A stretch of 24,801 bases of DNA from an uncultured Collinsella sp. GTDB taxonomy: Bacteria; Actinomycetota; Coriobacteriia; Coriobacteriales; Coriobacteriaceae. The stretch's first letter is position 1; every line of letters starts with the position of its first letter. A program made the position numbers and the translations under genes. Where the stretch lies: the NCBI GenBank assembly GCA_905213265.1, contig CAJMHR010000034.1, positions 1 through 24,801 on the forward strand, read 5' to 3'. The notes beneath the pieces were generated by a model. It saw nothing but the letters and a program-made list of their open reading frames with translations. It was not told the DNA's origin and did no database searches. Shown here one piece after another: positions 15,770-23,794 of this stretch.

Positions 15770-16744
15770 TTAGCCAAGGACACGGGCCATACGCGTCTTG
15801 AACTCGGACAGGAAGCGCGGAGCATCCACGGTCAGTGCCACAAGCGTGCTCTTGTCCGGATCGGACAGGCGGCGCTCATCGCAGATGGTGCGACCGCGGT
15901 ACTCGCCCAGCAGATCAACACGCAGGTTGCAGCCGAGCGCACCTACGAGCGTGGGGTCGATCGCCACGGCAACGGCCAGCGGATCGTGCAGCGCACAACC
16001 ACCCAGGTAGGGTGCGTTCATCTCGTACGAGCCAATGTAGTGCTCGACCATGCTCGCAAATGCGCAGCCCGCCATGGTGCCCGAGCCCGTCCAGCCGGCA
16101 ATGTCGCGGCGTGTGAGCACCACGCGATGCGTCACGTCCAGACCCACCATGGTGAGCTTACGGCCCGAGCGCAGCACTGCGTCGGCTGCCTCGGGGTCGC
16201 TCGCCATATTGGCCTCGGCGCCCGCGCTCACGTTACCGGGCACGGTAAGGGCGCCGCCCATTACGACCACGCGGCCGATGGACATCATCGCCGCCGCATC
16301 GCGCTCCAGGGCGAGCGCCAGGTTGGAGAGCGGGCCAGTCGCTACGTAGACCAGATCGGGACCATAGGTGCGCGCGGCATCGATCAGATAATCGACCGCA
16401 GCGTTGCCGTCGGCCGAGGTCGCCCCCACCGGCTCGTAGGGCGACGCGGGCACGCTCGCGCCGCCGATGCCGTTCTTGCCGTGAATGAGCGCGGTGGACG
16501 CCGGCGGCGTATAGGGCTCAGTCGCCTGCAGAGGACGGTCGGCACCCAGGTACACCGGAACCTCGGGGCGACCCAGCAGATCGAGCACCGCCAGGCAGTT
16601 GTGCGCCGATTGCTCGACGCGCACGTTGCCAAAGCACGTGGTGATGCCCACGAGCTCCACCTCGGGGCTCGCGATGGCATAGGCCAGCGCCATCGCATCG
16701 TCCACACCCATATCCAGATCAAGGATCAGCTTCTTGATTGCCAT
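15770..16744 (-). CDS. Inosine/uridine-preferring nucleoside hydrolase
   Basis: This enzyme family cleaves the N-glycosidic bond of nucleosides to free base and ribose. The 324-residue protein has the N-terminal calcium/ribose-binding motif DLDMGVDD (Asp9, Asp11, Asp15, Asp16). Met replaces the more usual Pro, a variant found in many family members. Near the end it carries the conserved H253-D254-PLAVA motif. ATG 16744 follows GCGGAGTAGAACA. It starts 30 bases after the ribokinase stop, so the two form an operon whose products act in sequence: hydrolysis yields ribose, ribokinase phosphorylates it. Exact base preference (purine or pyrimidine) cannot be read from the sequence. No transporter gene is adjacent in this window. 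Confidence 0.94.
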   Translation of the reverse strand: MAIKKLILDLDMGVDDAMALAYAIASPEVELVGITTCFGNVRVEQSAHNCLAVLDLLGRPEVPVYLGADRPLQATEPYTPPASTALIHGKNGIGGASVPASPYEPVGATSADGNAAVDYLIDAARTYGPDLVYVATGPLSNLALALERDAAAMMSIGRVVVMGGALTVPGNVSAGAEANMASDPEAADAVLRSGRKLTMVGLDVTHRVVLTRRDIAGWTGSGTMAGCAFASMVEHYIGSYEMNAPYLGGCALHDPLAVAVAIDPTLVGALGCNLRVDLLGEYRGRTICDERRLSDPDKSTLVALTVDAPRFLSEFKTRMARVLG

Positions 16745-16774
16745 TGTTCTACTCCGCTTCTCCGTCTTTATCGT

Positions 16775-17737
16775 TTAACTAAACCAATGTTCAACTTCGG
16801 CGCGCGTGGGAATCGATTGCTGAGCGCCCAGGCGCGACACTGTCACTGCCGAGGCGCGAGCACCCACGGCCATGCACTCAAAGAGCGGCAAGCCCTCTAG
16901 GCGAGCCGCCGCCAACGCGCCGATAAACGTATCGCCGGCGGCCGTGGTATCGACTACCGTACTCGAAAGTGCCGGCATGCGCAGCAGCTCACCGCCATCG
17001 CCGAGCGTAACCGAGCCGGCACCGCCCAACGTGATGACCGCAGCGCCGGCGCCCTTGTCGAGCAGCGCATTGAGCGCGGCGACGCAACTCACATCATCCG
17101 TGGGCAGAATGCCCGTCAGAACCTGGCACTCGGTCTCGTTGGGACAGACCAGGTCGACCGCAGGCCAGACCTCCGCAGGCAGCTCGCAGGCAGGCGCCGG
17201 ATTAAAGACCGTATAGAACCCCAGCCCATGAGCGCAAACAAGCGCCTCGGCCGTCGCTGCAAGGTCACATTCACCCTGGGCGATAAAGACGCTTCCGGCA
17301 GCCGGGGCAATCTCGCTGGCGTCGCCGTCGAGCTCATGGGCCACCAGACGCCTCAGCGCGCAGGCAACGTCCGCGCCCGCAAGCGCATGGTTGGCGCCCG
17401 GTGACAGTATGATGCGGTTGTCGCCCTCGCAGCGAATGATGGTCGCGGTACCGGTCTCCACGTCATCGCGAAGCGCCACGAACTCAACGCCCACGCCAGC
17501 ATCCTGGAGCCCTGCCACAAGCGCATCGCCAAAGGTATCGCGCCCAACAGCGCCGATCATGCACGTGCGCGCACCCATGCGCGCAGCGGCGACGGCCTGG
17601 TTGGCGCCCTTACCGCCGGCGTTGGTGATAAAGCCGCTACCGCCGACGGTCTCGCCCGCGCGCGGCATGCGCTCGCACGCCACCGAAAGGTCCATGTTCA
17701 TGCTGCCGAACACCGCAACGATGCCGCGATCTGCCAT
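16775..17737 (-). CDS. rbsK: Ribokinase (PfkB family)
   Basis: Ribokinase makes ribose 5-phosphate from ribose and ATP. The 320-residue protein shows the PfkB family N-terminal substrate motif GSMNMDLS, the GGKGANQA signature (41-48) and the C-terminal DTTAAGDTFIGAL signature with catalytic Asp269. ATG 17737 is chosen because GAGGAGGTTTCC precedes it and the fold begins there; the frame is open to a GTG at 17791. It is the first gene of an operon with the nucleoside hydrolase, so its likely ribose source is nucleoside breakdown rather than uptake. It diverges from the acyltransferase gene across 187 bases. Confidence 0.93.
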   Translation of the reverse strand: MADRGIVAVFGSMNMDLSVACERMPRAGETVGGSGFITNAGGKGANQAVAAARMGARTCMIGAVGRDTFGDALVAGLQDAGVGVEFVALRDDVETGTATIIRCEGDNRIILSPGANHALAGADVACALRRLVAHELDGDASEIAPAAGSVFIAQGECDLAATAEALVCAHGLGFYTVFNPAPACELPAEVWPAVDLVCPNETECQVLTGILPTDDVSCVAALNALLDKGAGAAVITLGGAGSVTLGDGGELLRMPALSSTVVDTTAAGDTFIGALAAARLEGLPLFECMAVGARASAVTVSRLGAQQSIPTRAEVEHWFS

Positions 17738-17879
17738 GGAAACCTCCTCATCTGCGGGCCTTATACCCACCGCCAGTCGTCGATCGTGCACTCTCGCACC
17801 CCCTATAACTTTAGTTCACTTTGATGTGGACGCGCGCTTGAGCTTGCGCCAGCAGCAAGCATTCACAGGAGCAGGCAGC

Positions 17880-17885
17880 TACAAT
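17880..17885 (+). promoter_or_regulatory. Possible -10 box of the acyltransferase gene
   Basis: TACAAT (17880-17885) lies 40 bases before ATG 17925. No convincing -35 hexamer is found at 16-18 bases upstream, so support is weak. Confidence 0.25.
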
Positions 17886-17924
17886 GAAGGCGTGCTGATT
17901 ATTCTCGTCATTGGATGATGTTTT

Positions 17925-20141
17925 ATGGAACAATTCTCGCAATCGGGCTCGCGCGGTCGACGCCGCACGGGCAACGAGCCGGCGCCGCACGAACGCGTGA
18001 AGAGCGAACGCCGTGCCAACGAGCCGCGACGCACCGCGAGCCCCCATCGCACTTCTGCCAACAACGCGGGCCGCGCCAACACTCCCGCCGCGGAGCAGAC
18101 GCCTGCTCGCCCCAAGTCCCGCTACATCCCTGCCCTTGACGGCCTGCGCACGCTTGCCGTCGTCGCGGTGGTGCTCTATCACCTCAACCTCACGTGGGCG
18201 CAGGGCGGTCTGCTCGGTGTCACGATTTTCTTTGTGCTTTCGGGCTATCTGATCACGCGCCTGCTGCTCAACGAAGTCGCTAAGACCGGACGCATCGACC
18301 TCAAGAGCTTCTGGATTCGCCGCATCCGTCGCCTGGTCCCCGCCGTGGTGACCGTCGTGGTGGTGACCTGCGCGCTGTGCACCATCTTTAACCACGTGAT
18401 GCTCACCAAGATGCGCCCCGACATCCTGCCGTCGCTGCTGTTCTTTAACAACTGGTGGCAGATTGCCCAAAACGTCTCGTACTTCAATGCTCTGGGCGAC
18501 CCCTCGCCGCTCACGCACTTTTGGTCGCTTGCCATCGAGGAACAGTTCTACCTGATTTGGCCGCCGCTGCTGTTTGCCATGGTATCCATGCATGTGAGCA
18601 AACCCAACACGCGCCGCGTGGTTCTAGGCCTTGCCGCGGTATCTGCCCTTGCCATGATGGTGCTTTACAACCCTGCCGCCGACCCCAGCCGCGTGTACTA
18701 CGGCACCGACACCCGCGTGTTCTCGCTGCTGCTGGGTGCCTGGATGGCCTTTATCCCCGATCGCGACCTGGCGCCGGTTCGTCTCGCCCATCGTTTGGGG
18801 CTCAATCGCCTGGCTGGCGCCGCCAAGCACGGCAAGAACGCCGAGGGCAAGCCTGGCGAAAAGGCCGACGAATCAGCCGAGACCGCCCCGGCACAGCCGA
18901 GCGCCCCCGTGCGCTTTTGGTCCTCGCCCGCATCCATCGATGTATTGGGCGTCGTGGGTCTGGTTGGCCTTGCCGCCATGGTCGCGCTCACCAACGGCTA
19001 CACCGCGTTCCAGTATCGCGGCGGCACGCTGTTATGCTCCATCCTCACGCTCATGGTCATCGCGGCCTGCGTGCAGCCCCAGGGAATGGTTGCTCGCGCG
19101 CTGTCCGCCGAGCCGCTCGTGTGGGTTGGCAAGCGCTCATACAGCATCTACCTGTGGCACTATCCGCTGCTGTTGCTTATGAACCCGGTCGCCAACATCA
19201 ACGATACACCGTGGTGGCAGTACATTTTGCAGGTGCTGTTGGTGGTCGCCGTGGCCGAATGCTCATATCGCTTTATCGAGACGCCGTTTAGAAAGGGCGC
19301 CTTTGGGCGCACCGTATCCGAGTTCCGCGACGGCACCGCCACGCCCGCCAACTGGGTGCGCGCGCACGTCCCTGCCTGTGCAGCCTGCGCTGTCGTGTTG
19401 GTCGTTGCACTGGGCGGCCTGATCTTTGTGCCCGAGACGTCTGCACTGAGCGGCGAGGGCGCCGAAGTTCTGAACAAGGAAGCCAAGAACGCCGCACCCA
19501 CCGACCAGCAGGCGGCCGACGACACCGACAAGGACAACGACGGCTTTCCCGACGGCTCCTACGACCTGTTGATGATCGGTGACTCCGTGTCGCTGCGCGC
19601 CGTTGATTCCTTTGACGGCGTGTTCCCGCACAGCCATATCGATGCCGAAAAGGGCCGCCAGTTCGATGCGGGCCGTGCGACATTTGAGGGCTATCTTCAA
19701 CAGAACCTTGCCGGCAAGATCGTGGTCTTTGCGCTGGGCACCAACGGCTTGGTAACCGACGACCAAATCGACGCCATCATGGCCGATGCGGGAGATAAGC
19801 GTATGGTGGTGTTTGTGAACACGCGCAGCCCGCAGCCGTGGGTTGGCTCTACCAACCAGGCCATCGCCAACGCCGCTACGCGCTACAAGAACGTGCGCGT
19901 TATCGACTGGTACGGATACAGTGCCAACCGCAACGACCTGTTCGATGGCGATGGCACGCACCTATCGACCACTGGCGTGACTGAGTACCTCAACTTGATC
20001 CACGATGCCGTCAAGAAGGACCTGCCCGTACACCCCGAGGATCACGTCAACGATCCGCAGCCGGCAGCCGTCAAGTCTGCCACCGACGCACTCGTCAATG
20101 CGCTCGCTCTCAAGCCGCACAAGCTGGGCACCGACAAGTAA
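17925..20141 (+). CDS. OatA-like membrane O-acyltransferase with C-terminal SGNH esterase domain
   Basis: The 738-residue protein joins an acyltransferase-3 membrane domain to an extracellular SGNH domain, as in peptidoglycan O-acetyltransferase OatA. After a basic, disordered N-terminus (about 65 residues, Arg/Pro/Ala-rich) comes YIPALDGLRTLAVVAVVLYH with the conserved His86. FWSLAIEEQFYLIWP follows, then further helices up to about residue 430 plus one near 480. The SGNH part has GDS with nucleophile Ser554 and the catalytic pair Asp676/His679 in DGDGTHLS. A hydrophilic insert near 305-325 interrupts the helices. It probably acetylates peptidoglycan or another envelope glycan outside the membrane; the acceptor is unknown. 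Only a weak ribosome site (TTGGATGATG) precedes ATG 17925. A long hairpin lies 24 bases past the stop. Confidence 0.9.
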   Translation: MEQFSQSGSRGRRRTGNEPAPHERVKSERRANEPRRTASPHRTSANNAGRANTPAAEQTPARPKSRYIPALDGLRTLAVVAVVLYHLNLTWAQGGLLGVTIFFVLSGYLITRLLLNEVAKTGRIDLKSFWIRRIRRLVPAVVTVVVVTCALCTIFNHVMLTKMRPDILPSLLFFNNWWQIAQNVSYFNALGDPSPLTHFWSLAIEEQFYLIWPPLLFAMVSMHVSKPNTRRVVLGLAAVSALAMMVLYNPAADPSRVYYGTDTRVFSLLLGAWMAFIPDRDLAPVRLAHRLGLNRLAGAAKHGKNAEGKPGEKADESAETAPAQPSAPVRFWSSPASIDVLGVVGLVGLAAMVALTNGYTAFQYRGGTLLCSILTLMVIAACVQPQGMVARALSAEPLVWVGKRSYSIYLWHYPLLLLMNPVANINDTPWWQYILQVLLVVAVAECSYRFIETPFRKGAFGRTVSEFRDGTATPANWVRAHVPACAACAVVLVVALGGLIFVPETSALSGEGAEVLNKEAKNAAPTDQQAADDTDKDNDGFPDGSYDLLMIGDSVSLRAVDSFDGVFPHSHIDAEKGRQFDAGRATFEGYLQQNLAGKIVVFALGTNGLVTDDQIDAIMADAGDKRMVVFVNTRSPQPWVGSTNQAIANAATRYKNVRVIDWYGYSANRNDLFDGDGTHLSTTGVTEYLNLIHDAVKKDLPVHPEDHVNDPQPAAVKSATDALVNALALKPHKLGTDK

Positions 20142-20164
20142 CCTGCAGCGCAAACTTCCCACAT

Positions 20165-20202
20165 CCGGAGGGGGTGTCTGCCACGGCAGACACCCCCTCC
20201 GG
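20165..20202. terminator. Perfect 38-base palindromic hairpin
   Basis: Two 18-base arms (20165-20182 and 20185-20202) are perfectly complementary, with only AC between them. The hairpin lies 24 bases beyond the acyltransferase stop codon and is the likely 3' end of its mRNA. There is no T-run on either side, so termination may be factor-assisted. Confidence 0.6.
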
Positions 20203-20347
20203 CAGTTAGGGACACTCCTGGCGCAGCCAATGAAGACCTCTACGGATGAATTCCAGGCCGCTCCGTCGCTCCAGACATCGTTTCCGCGCCTCGTGCCTGC
20301 CCCAAACAATCAAAACAAGCCTTTTTCGCCGCACCCTCAAAGGTCTG

Positions 20348-20575
20348 TGGGCAAAAAAGGGCAAATATGAGTACTGTTACCATTTTAGTAGCAGGCAAAA
20401 CCACCCAAAATGACGTCCGAGCGACCCCTACAACCCCCTAAAGCAGCCAACCTGACTGGTTTAAGGCGTATTGGAGCCAATTTTAATGAACATACTAAAG
20501 GCTATGTTCATTATCTTTTAGGATGTAAATGCTATTCACTTAGCAACAGTACTCATATTTGGCATTTTTTGTCCA
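20348..20575. repeat. 228-base element with 35-base terminal inverted repeats
   Basis: The ends (20348-20382 and 20541-20575) are inverted copies matching at 30 of 35 positions, with a shared 16-base core AAATATGAGTACTGTT. Weaker complementarity continues inward. The inside is more AT-rich than its surroundings. It contains no credible gene and only a 24-codon ORF from the ATG at 20368. A perfect dyad lies at 20485-20512. It looks like a MITE-type element or a long structured RNA; no target-site duplication was identified. The rest of the 20142-20604 gap shows only the palindrome at 20165-20202. Confidence 0.6.
20485..20512. promoter_or_regulatory. Perfect 10-bp dyad, operator- or hairpin-like
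   Basis: AATGAACATA (20485-20494) and TATGTTCATT (20503-20512) are perfectly complementary, with an 8-base spacer CTAAAGGC. It could be a regulator-binding site or an RNA hairpin inside the 228-base inverted-repeat element. Confidence 0.45.
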
Positions 20576-20604
20576 TTGCTATATAACTAACACCCTATAG
20601 CAGA

Positions 20605-20640
20605 CAAAAAACAGGCCGCAGCCCATCGCTGCGGCCTGTT
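20605..20640 (-). terminator. Rho-independent terminator of the MgtE-like/NRMT operon
   Basis: A 12-bp stem (20610-20621 with 20629-20640) encloses a 7-base loop and is followed on the minus strand by T6 (TTTTTTG). It lies 18 bases past the transporter stop codon. Confidence 0.92.
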
Positions 20641-20658
20641 CGGAAGCAAAAGTGGGCG

Positions 20659-21921
20659 TTAAGCGCTGTAGCCCATCGCTTGCAGGACAAACATGACGAC
20701 CGTGAGCACCGTAATCACGGCGATAGTCGCCCAAGTGAGCATGTTCCACACGCGACCGTTGCGGTTGGCACCCATAATGTGACGGTCGGCTGCGATAACC
20801 ACCTGGAACACCAGAACCACGGGCAACAGCACACCATTGATGACCTGTGAGGTCATCATAATCTGGAACAGATCGACGCCGGGCATAAGCACCAGCACGG
20901 CAGAGATACCGATGATGGCCGTAATGATGCCGCGATAGACCGGGGCCTCGTCCCAGCTGCGGTCGGCACCGCGCTCCCAGCCAAATGCCTCGCAGATAGC
21001 GCTCGACGTAACGCCCGGCAGCACGCAGGCAGCCAAGAAGCTCGCCGCGACCAGGCCCGAGGCAAACAGTACCGTGGACCACTGACCCGCAATAGGCTCC
21101 AGCGCGCGGGCAGCATCGGCGGCATCGCTAATTTGAATACCCGCCGGGAACAGCACCGTACCGGTCGTGATGATAATGAAGCCCGCAATGATATCAGCAG
21201 CGATCGAGCCGCTCACGGTATCAATACGCTGCAACACGATGTCGTCCTCGCCCGCATTCTTATCGACCACGTTGTTCTGAGCCAAGAAGATCATCCACGG
21301 TGCGATGGTGGTACCGATCGTTGCGACCACGAGCGACACGTAGCTGGGATCGTTCTGAATATTGGGAACGACCAAGTCGACCGCGACCTCGCCCCAGTTG
21401 GGGCCGGCCATAAACGCGGCGACGATGTAGGTCACGAACACGCAGCTTACCAGCAGCAGAATCTTCTCGATGCGCTGGAAACTGCCCGACATGGTAAGCA
21501 TCCACACCAGCAGCGCCACGAGCGGCACCGAGATGCTCGCCGGAACGCCAAACAGAGCAAGGCCGCTCGCGATACCCGCGAACTCCGAGATGGTCACCGC
21601 CGTGTTGGCGATCAACAGCGCTGCCATGGCCAGCACGCTCTTGCGCACGCCAAAGCGCTCGCGAATGAGCGACGCCAGGCCCTTACCCGTGACGCATCCG
21701 CAGCGCGCCGCGGTCTCCTGCGTCACGATAAGCAGCACGGTCATGACGGGAAGCATCCAGAGCATCTTATAGCCATAGCTGGCGCCCGCGCTGGAATACG
21801 TGGCGATGCCGCCAGCGTCATTGCCCGAAAGCGCCGCCAGAAGACCGGGGCCCATGGCGCCAAAGATGGCCGCGATGGTCAGCTTTTGCTTGGTGCTCGG
21901 CTTTTGCTTCGTATTTTGCAC
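20659..21921 (-). CDS. NRAMP-family divalent metal transporter, NRMT (magnesium) type
   Basis: This 420-residue protein has about 11 membrane helices and starts at GTG 21921 (AGGTGG five bases upstream), 8 bases after the MgtE-like stop. In the first helix the classical NRAMP metal motif DPGN is replaced by DAGG (35-38). In helix 6 the Met-Pro-His metal motif is replaced by A207-P208-W209. Loss of the Asn and Met ligands is the mark of the NRMT clade, shown in Clostridium acetobutylicum and Eggerthella lenta to carry Mg2+ (and Mn2+) rather than selecting transition metals. Pairing with an MgtE-like gene supports a magnesium role. The clade assignment is by eye from these two motifs; a Mn2+/Fe2+ role is the alternative. 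Confidence 0.86.
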   Translation of the reverse strand: MQNTKQKPSTKQKLTIAAIFGAMGPGLLAALSGNDAGGIATYSSAGASYGYKMLWMLPVMTVLLIVTQETAARCGCVTGKGLASLIRERFGVRKSVLAMAALLIANTAVTISEFAGIASGLALFGVPASISVPLVALLVWMLTMSGSFQRIEKILLLVSCVFVTYIVAAFMAGPNWGEVAVDLVVPNIQNDPSYVSLVVATIGTTIAPWMIFLAQNNVVDKNAGEDDIVLQRIDTVSGSIAADIIAGFIIITTGTVLFPAGIQISDAADAARALEPIAGQWSTVLFASGLVAASFLAACVLPGVTSSAICEAFGWERGADRSWDEAPVYRGIITAIIGISAVLVLMPGVDLFQIMMTSQVINGVLLPVVLVFQVVIAADRHIMGANRNGRVWNMLTWATIAVITVLTVVMFVLQAMGYSA

Positions 21922-21929
21922 GCGACCAC

Positions 21930-23774
21930 CTACCCCATGACCGACATGGTGAGCAGCACCGCGGCGATGCAGTACGCCACACACGAGATCATGACGGCGA
22001 TGACGTTCATGGCGGTACCCGACGTATTGAGGTCGTGCCCATCGCGCCAGAACAGCACCATCAGGTAAATCACGGCGCTCATGTTGCCCACCAGGCAGAT
22101 GATGGCCGCGATGTTAAAGCAGCCGGTAAAGAGCTGCTCCTCAAACATAGGGGCATCGAGGAACGCGGCAGTGCGCACCAGCTGCGCGCACAGGTAAGTA
22201 ACAAGCGAAAGGATCAGGCCCATACCCGTGCTCTGGAAGAAGAATCCCAGGTACGGTTTGGGCTCGTCGTCGTGACCGTCGTACTCGAGGAAGTAGTTCT
22301 TGACGAACGACACCATGCGCGAGGCCGCCAGCAGCACGAGCGGCATGGCGCACATGGGGAACACCACCAGATGCGCGGAGCCCAGCGCCGTCCCCAGCAC
22401 CGTCGCCATAATGCACGAGGCGATGCCCCACACGACGACCCAGTACTGACGATGCACGAACCAGCTGAGCACGTTCGTCGAGTCGTCCGACGCGCTATCG
22501 CCCGAGCCGACACCGGCGATCTGCAGGTCCTCCTGATGCTCCTCGGCGATAACGTCCATGGCGTCGTCGAAGGTCACGATGCCCAGGATATGACGGTTCT
22601 CGTCGCAGACAGGGATGGCAACCAGGTCGTACTTGGTCATCTCGTCCGTCACGTCTTCCTGGTCCTCGTCGGGCGACACGTAGACCAGGTCGCGATAGGC
22701 GAGCTGGCCCAGCGTGGCATCGCGGTCGGCCACGATCAACGTGCGCAGCGAGAGCACGCCGGTGAGCATGCCGCTCGGATCCTCCGTATAGACGTAATAG
22801 ACACTCTCGAAGTCCTCATCGAGTTTGCGAATCGCCTCGATGGCATCGCCGACCGTCGCCGTGGCGGGCAGCGAGACAAACTCCGAGGTCATGATGCGGC
22901 CGGCGGTGTTGTCCTCATAGCCCAGCAGGTTACGAATCGCTTTCTCCTCCTTGACGCCCATCAGGCGCAGGAGCTTCTCGGCCTTCTCGTAATCGAGCTC
23001 GTCGATCAGGTCGGCGGCGTCGTCCGGGTCCATCATGGCCAGCATCGACGATGCGTCGGTGTCGGACAGGCCCTCGAGCATCTCGGTCATAAGCTCGTCG
23101 TCATCGAACTCCGAGATGGCCTCGGCGGCCTGGGCGGTATCGAGCTGCGCAAACACCTGCGCACGTAGGCGCGGGTCGAGCTGCTCGATAATGTCGGCGA
23201 TGTCGGCAGGGTGCAGCTCGCCGAGCGTCTTGTGCGACACCGAGAGTTGAATGTTCTTGGTCGAGCGGTCGAGCAGGTCCATGTAGGACCAAGCGATGAT
23301 GTCCTCACTGAGCGGCTTGCCCAGGTGCTTCATAAAGCCTTCGACGATATGCTCGAGCGCGGGGCTGATGGCGCGTAGCAGACCGCGGGCACCGACCTCG
23401 GCGCCCAGCAGGCGCAGCTGATTTTCGCCCGACATGGAAAACTTGATGTCGTTGACGCGCACGACCTTCATGCCCTGCGTGTCGACAATCTGCTTGTTGA
23501 GCACGTCGCGGGCAAGCAGGAGCTCGGTCGGCTGCAGGTACGAAAAACGGATTTCGGTGGCCGACGTCTTAAGGTGTACGCCCGTCTCGTCGATACGGTC
23601 GACCCATTTGCGCCAGCTGATCATAAACGGCGTCTTGCCGGGTCCGCGGAACGCGAGCGACGTCACGTGCGGAAAAACTTCGCCGGTAGCAATGCCAAAA
23701 TCGTTCACAACGCCGAGCTTTTCGCCGTCGACGTCCAAGACCGGCAATTTGAGCATCTCACTCAGATAATTCAA
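21930..23774 (-). CDS. MgtE-like protein: PRC-barrels, MgtE_N, CBS pair and unusual membrane domain
   Basis: In order: two PRC-barrel-like segments (about 3-75 and 85-130), an MgtE_N helical superhelix (about 183-285, HPADIADIIEQLDP), a CBS pair (about 295-415) and five membrane helices (about 443-610). In MgtE the cytosolic part senses Mg2+ and gates the pore. Here the membrane half lacks the GGN/NAGTQ motif of MgtE helix 2. In the last helix region (GHDLNTSGTAMNVIAVM), which recalls MgtE's D-P-A-x-x-S-G stretch, the pore Asp position is hydrophobic. It may be a divergent Mg2+ channel or a sensor subunit for the NRMT-like transporter encoded next. The start is TTG 23774, seven or so bases after GGGGAG; ATG 23756 is an alternative. 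Confidence 0.85.
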   Translation of the reverse strand: MNYLSEMLKLPVLDVDGEKLGVVNDFGIATGEVFPHVTSLAFRGPGKTPFMISWRKWVDRIDETGVHLKTSATEIRFSYLQPTELLLARDVLNKQIVDTQGMKVVRVNDIKFSMSGENQLRLLGAEVGARGLLRAISPALEHIVEGFMKHLGKPLSEDIIAWSYMDLLDRSTKNIQLSVSHKTLGELHPADIADIIEQLDPRLRAQVFAQLDTAQAAEAISEFDDDELMTEMLEGLSDTDASSMLAMMDPDDAADLIDELDYEKAEKLLRLMGVKEEKAIRNLLGYEDNTAGRIMTSEFVSLPATATVGDAIEAIRKLDEDFESVYYVYTEDPSGMLTGVLSLRTLIVADRDATLGQLAYRDLVYVSPDEDQEDVTDEMTKYDLVAIPVCDENRHILGIVTFDDAMDVIAEEHQEDLQIAGVGSGDSASDDSTNVLSWFVHRQYWVVVWGIASCIMATVLGTALGSAHLVVFPMCAMPLVLLAASRMVSFVKNYFLEYDGHDDEPKPYLGFFFQSTGMGLILSLVTYLCAQLVRTAAFLDAPMFEEQLFTGCFNIAAIICLVGNMSAVIYLMVLFWRDGHDLNTSGTAMNVIAVMISCVAYCIAAVLLTMSVMG

Positions 23775-23790
23775 TGGTGCTCCCCATCAT
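23758..23790 (-). CDS. Possible 10-codon leader ORF overlapping the MgtE-like start
   Basis: ATG 23790 lies behind GGAGGAATA, the best ribosome site in the region. It opens a 10-codon frame (MMGSTIELSE) ending with TGA at 23760-23758. That stop is one base before the in-frame ATG 23756 of the MgtE-like gene (TGA-G-ATG). Coupled translation is possible; equally this may simply be chance next to a TTG start. Confidence 0.3.
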   Translation of the reverse strand: MMGSTIELSE

Positions 23791-23794
23791 TATT

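Noticed and set aside
22035..23168. Plus-strand frame of 377 codons opposite the MgtE-like gene
   Set aside because: Arg/His/Gly-rich shadow with no motifs; the minus strand carries the MgtE_N and CBS domains.
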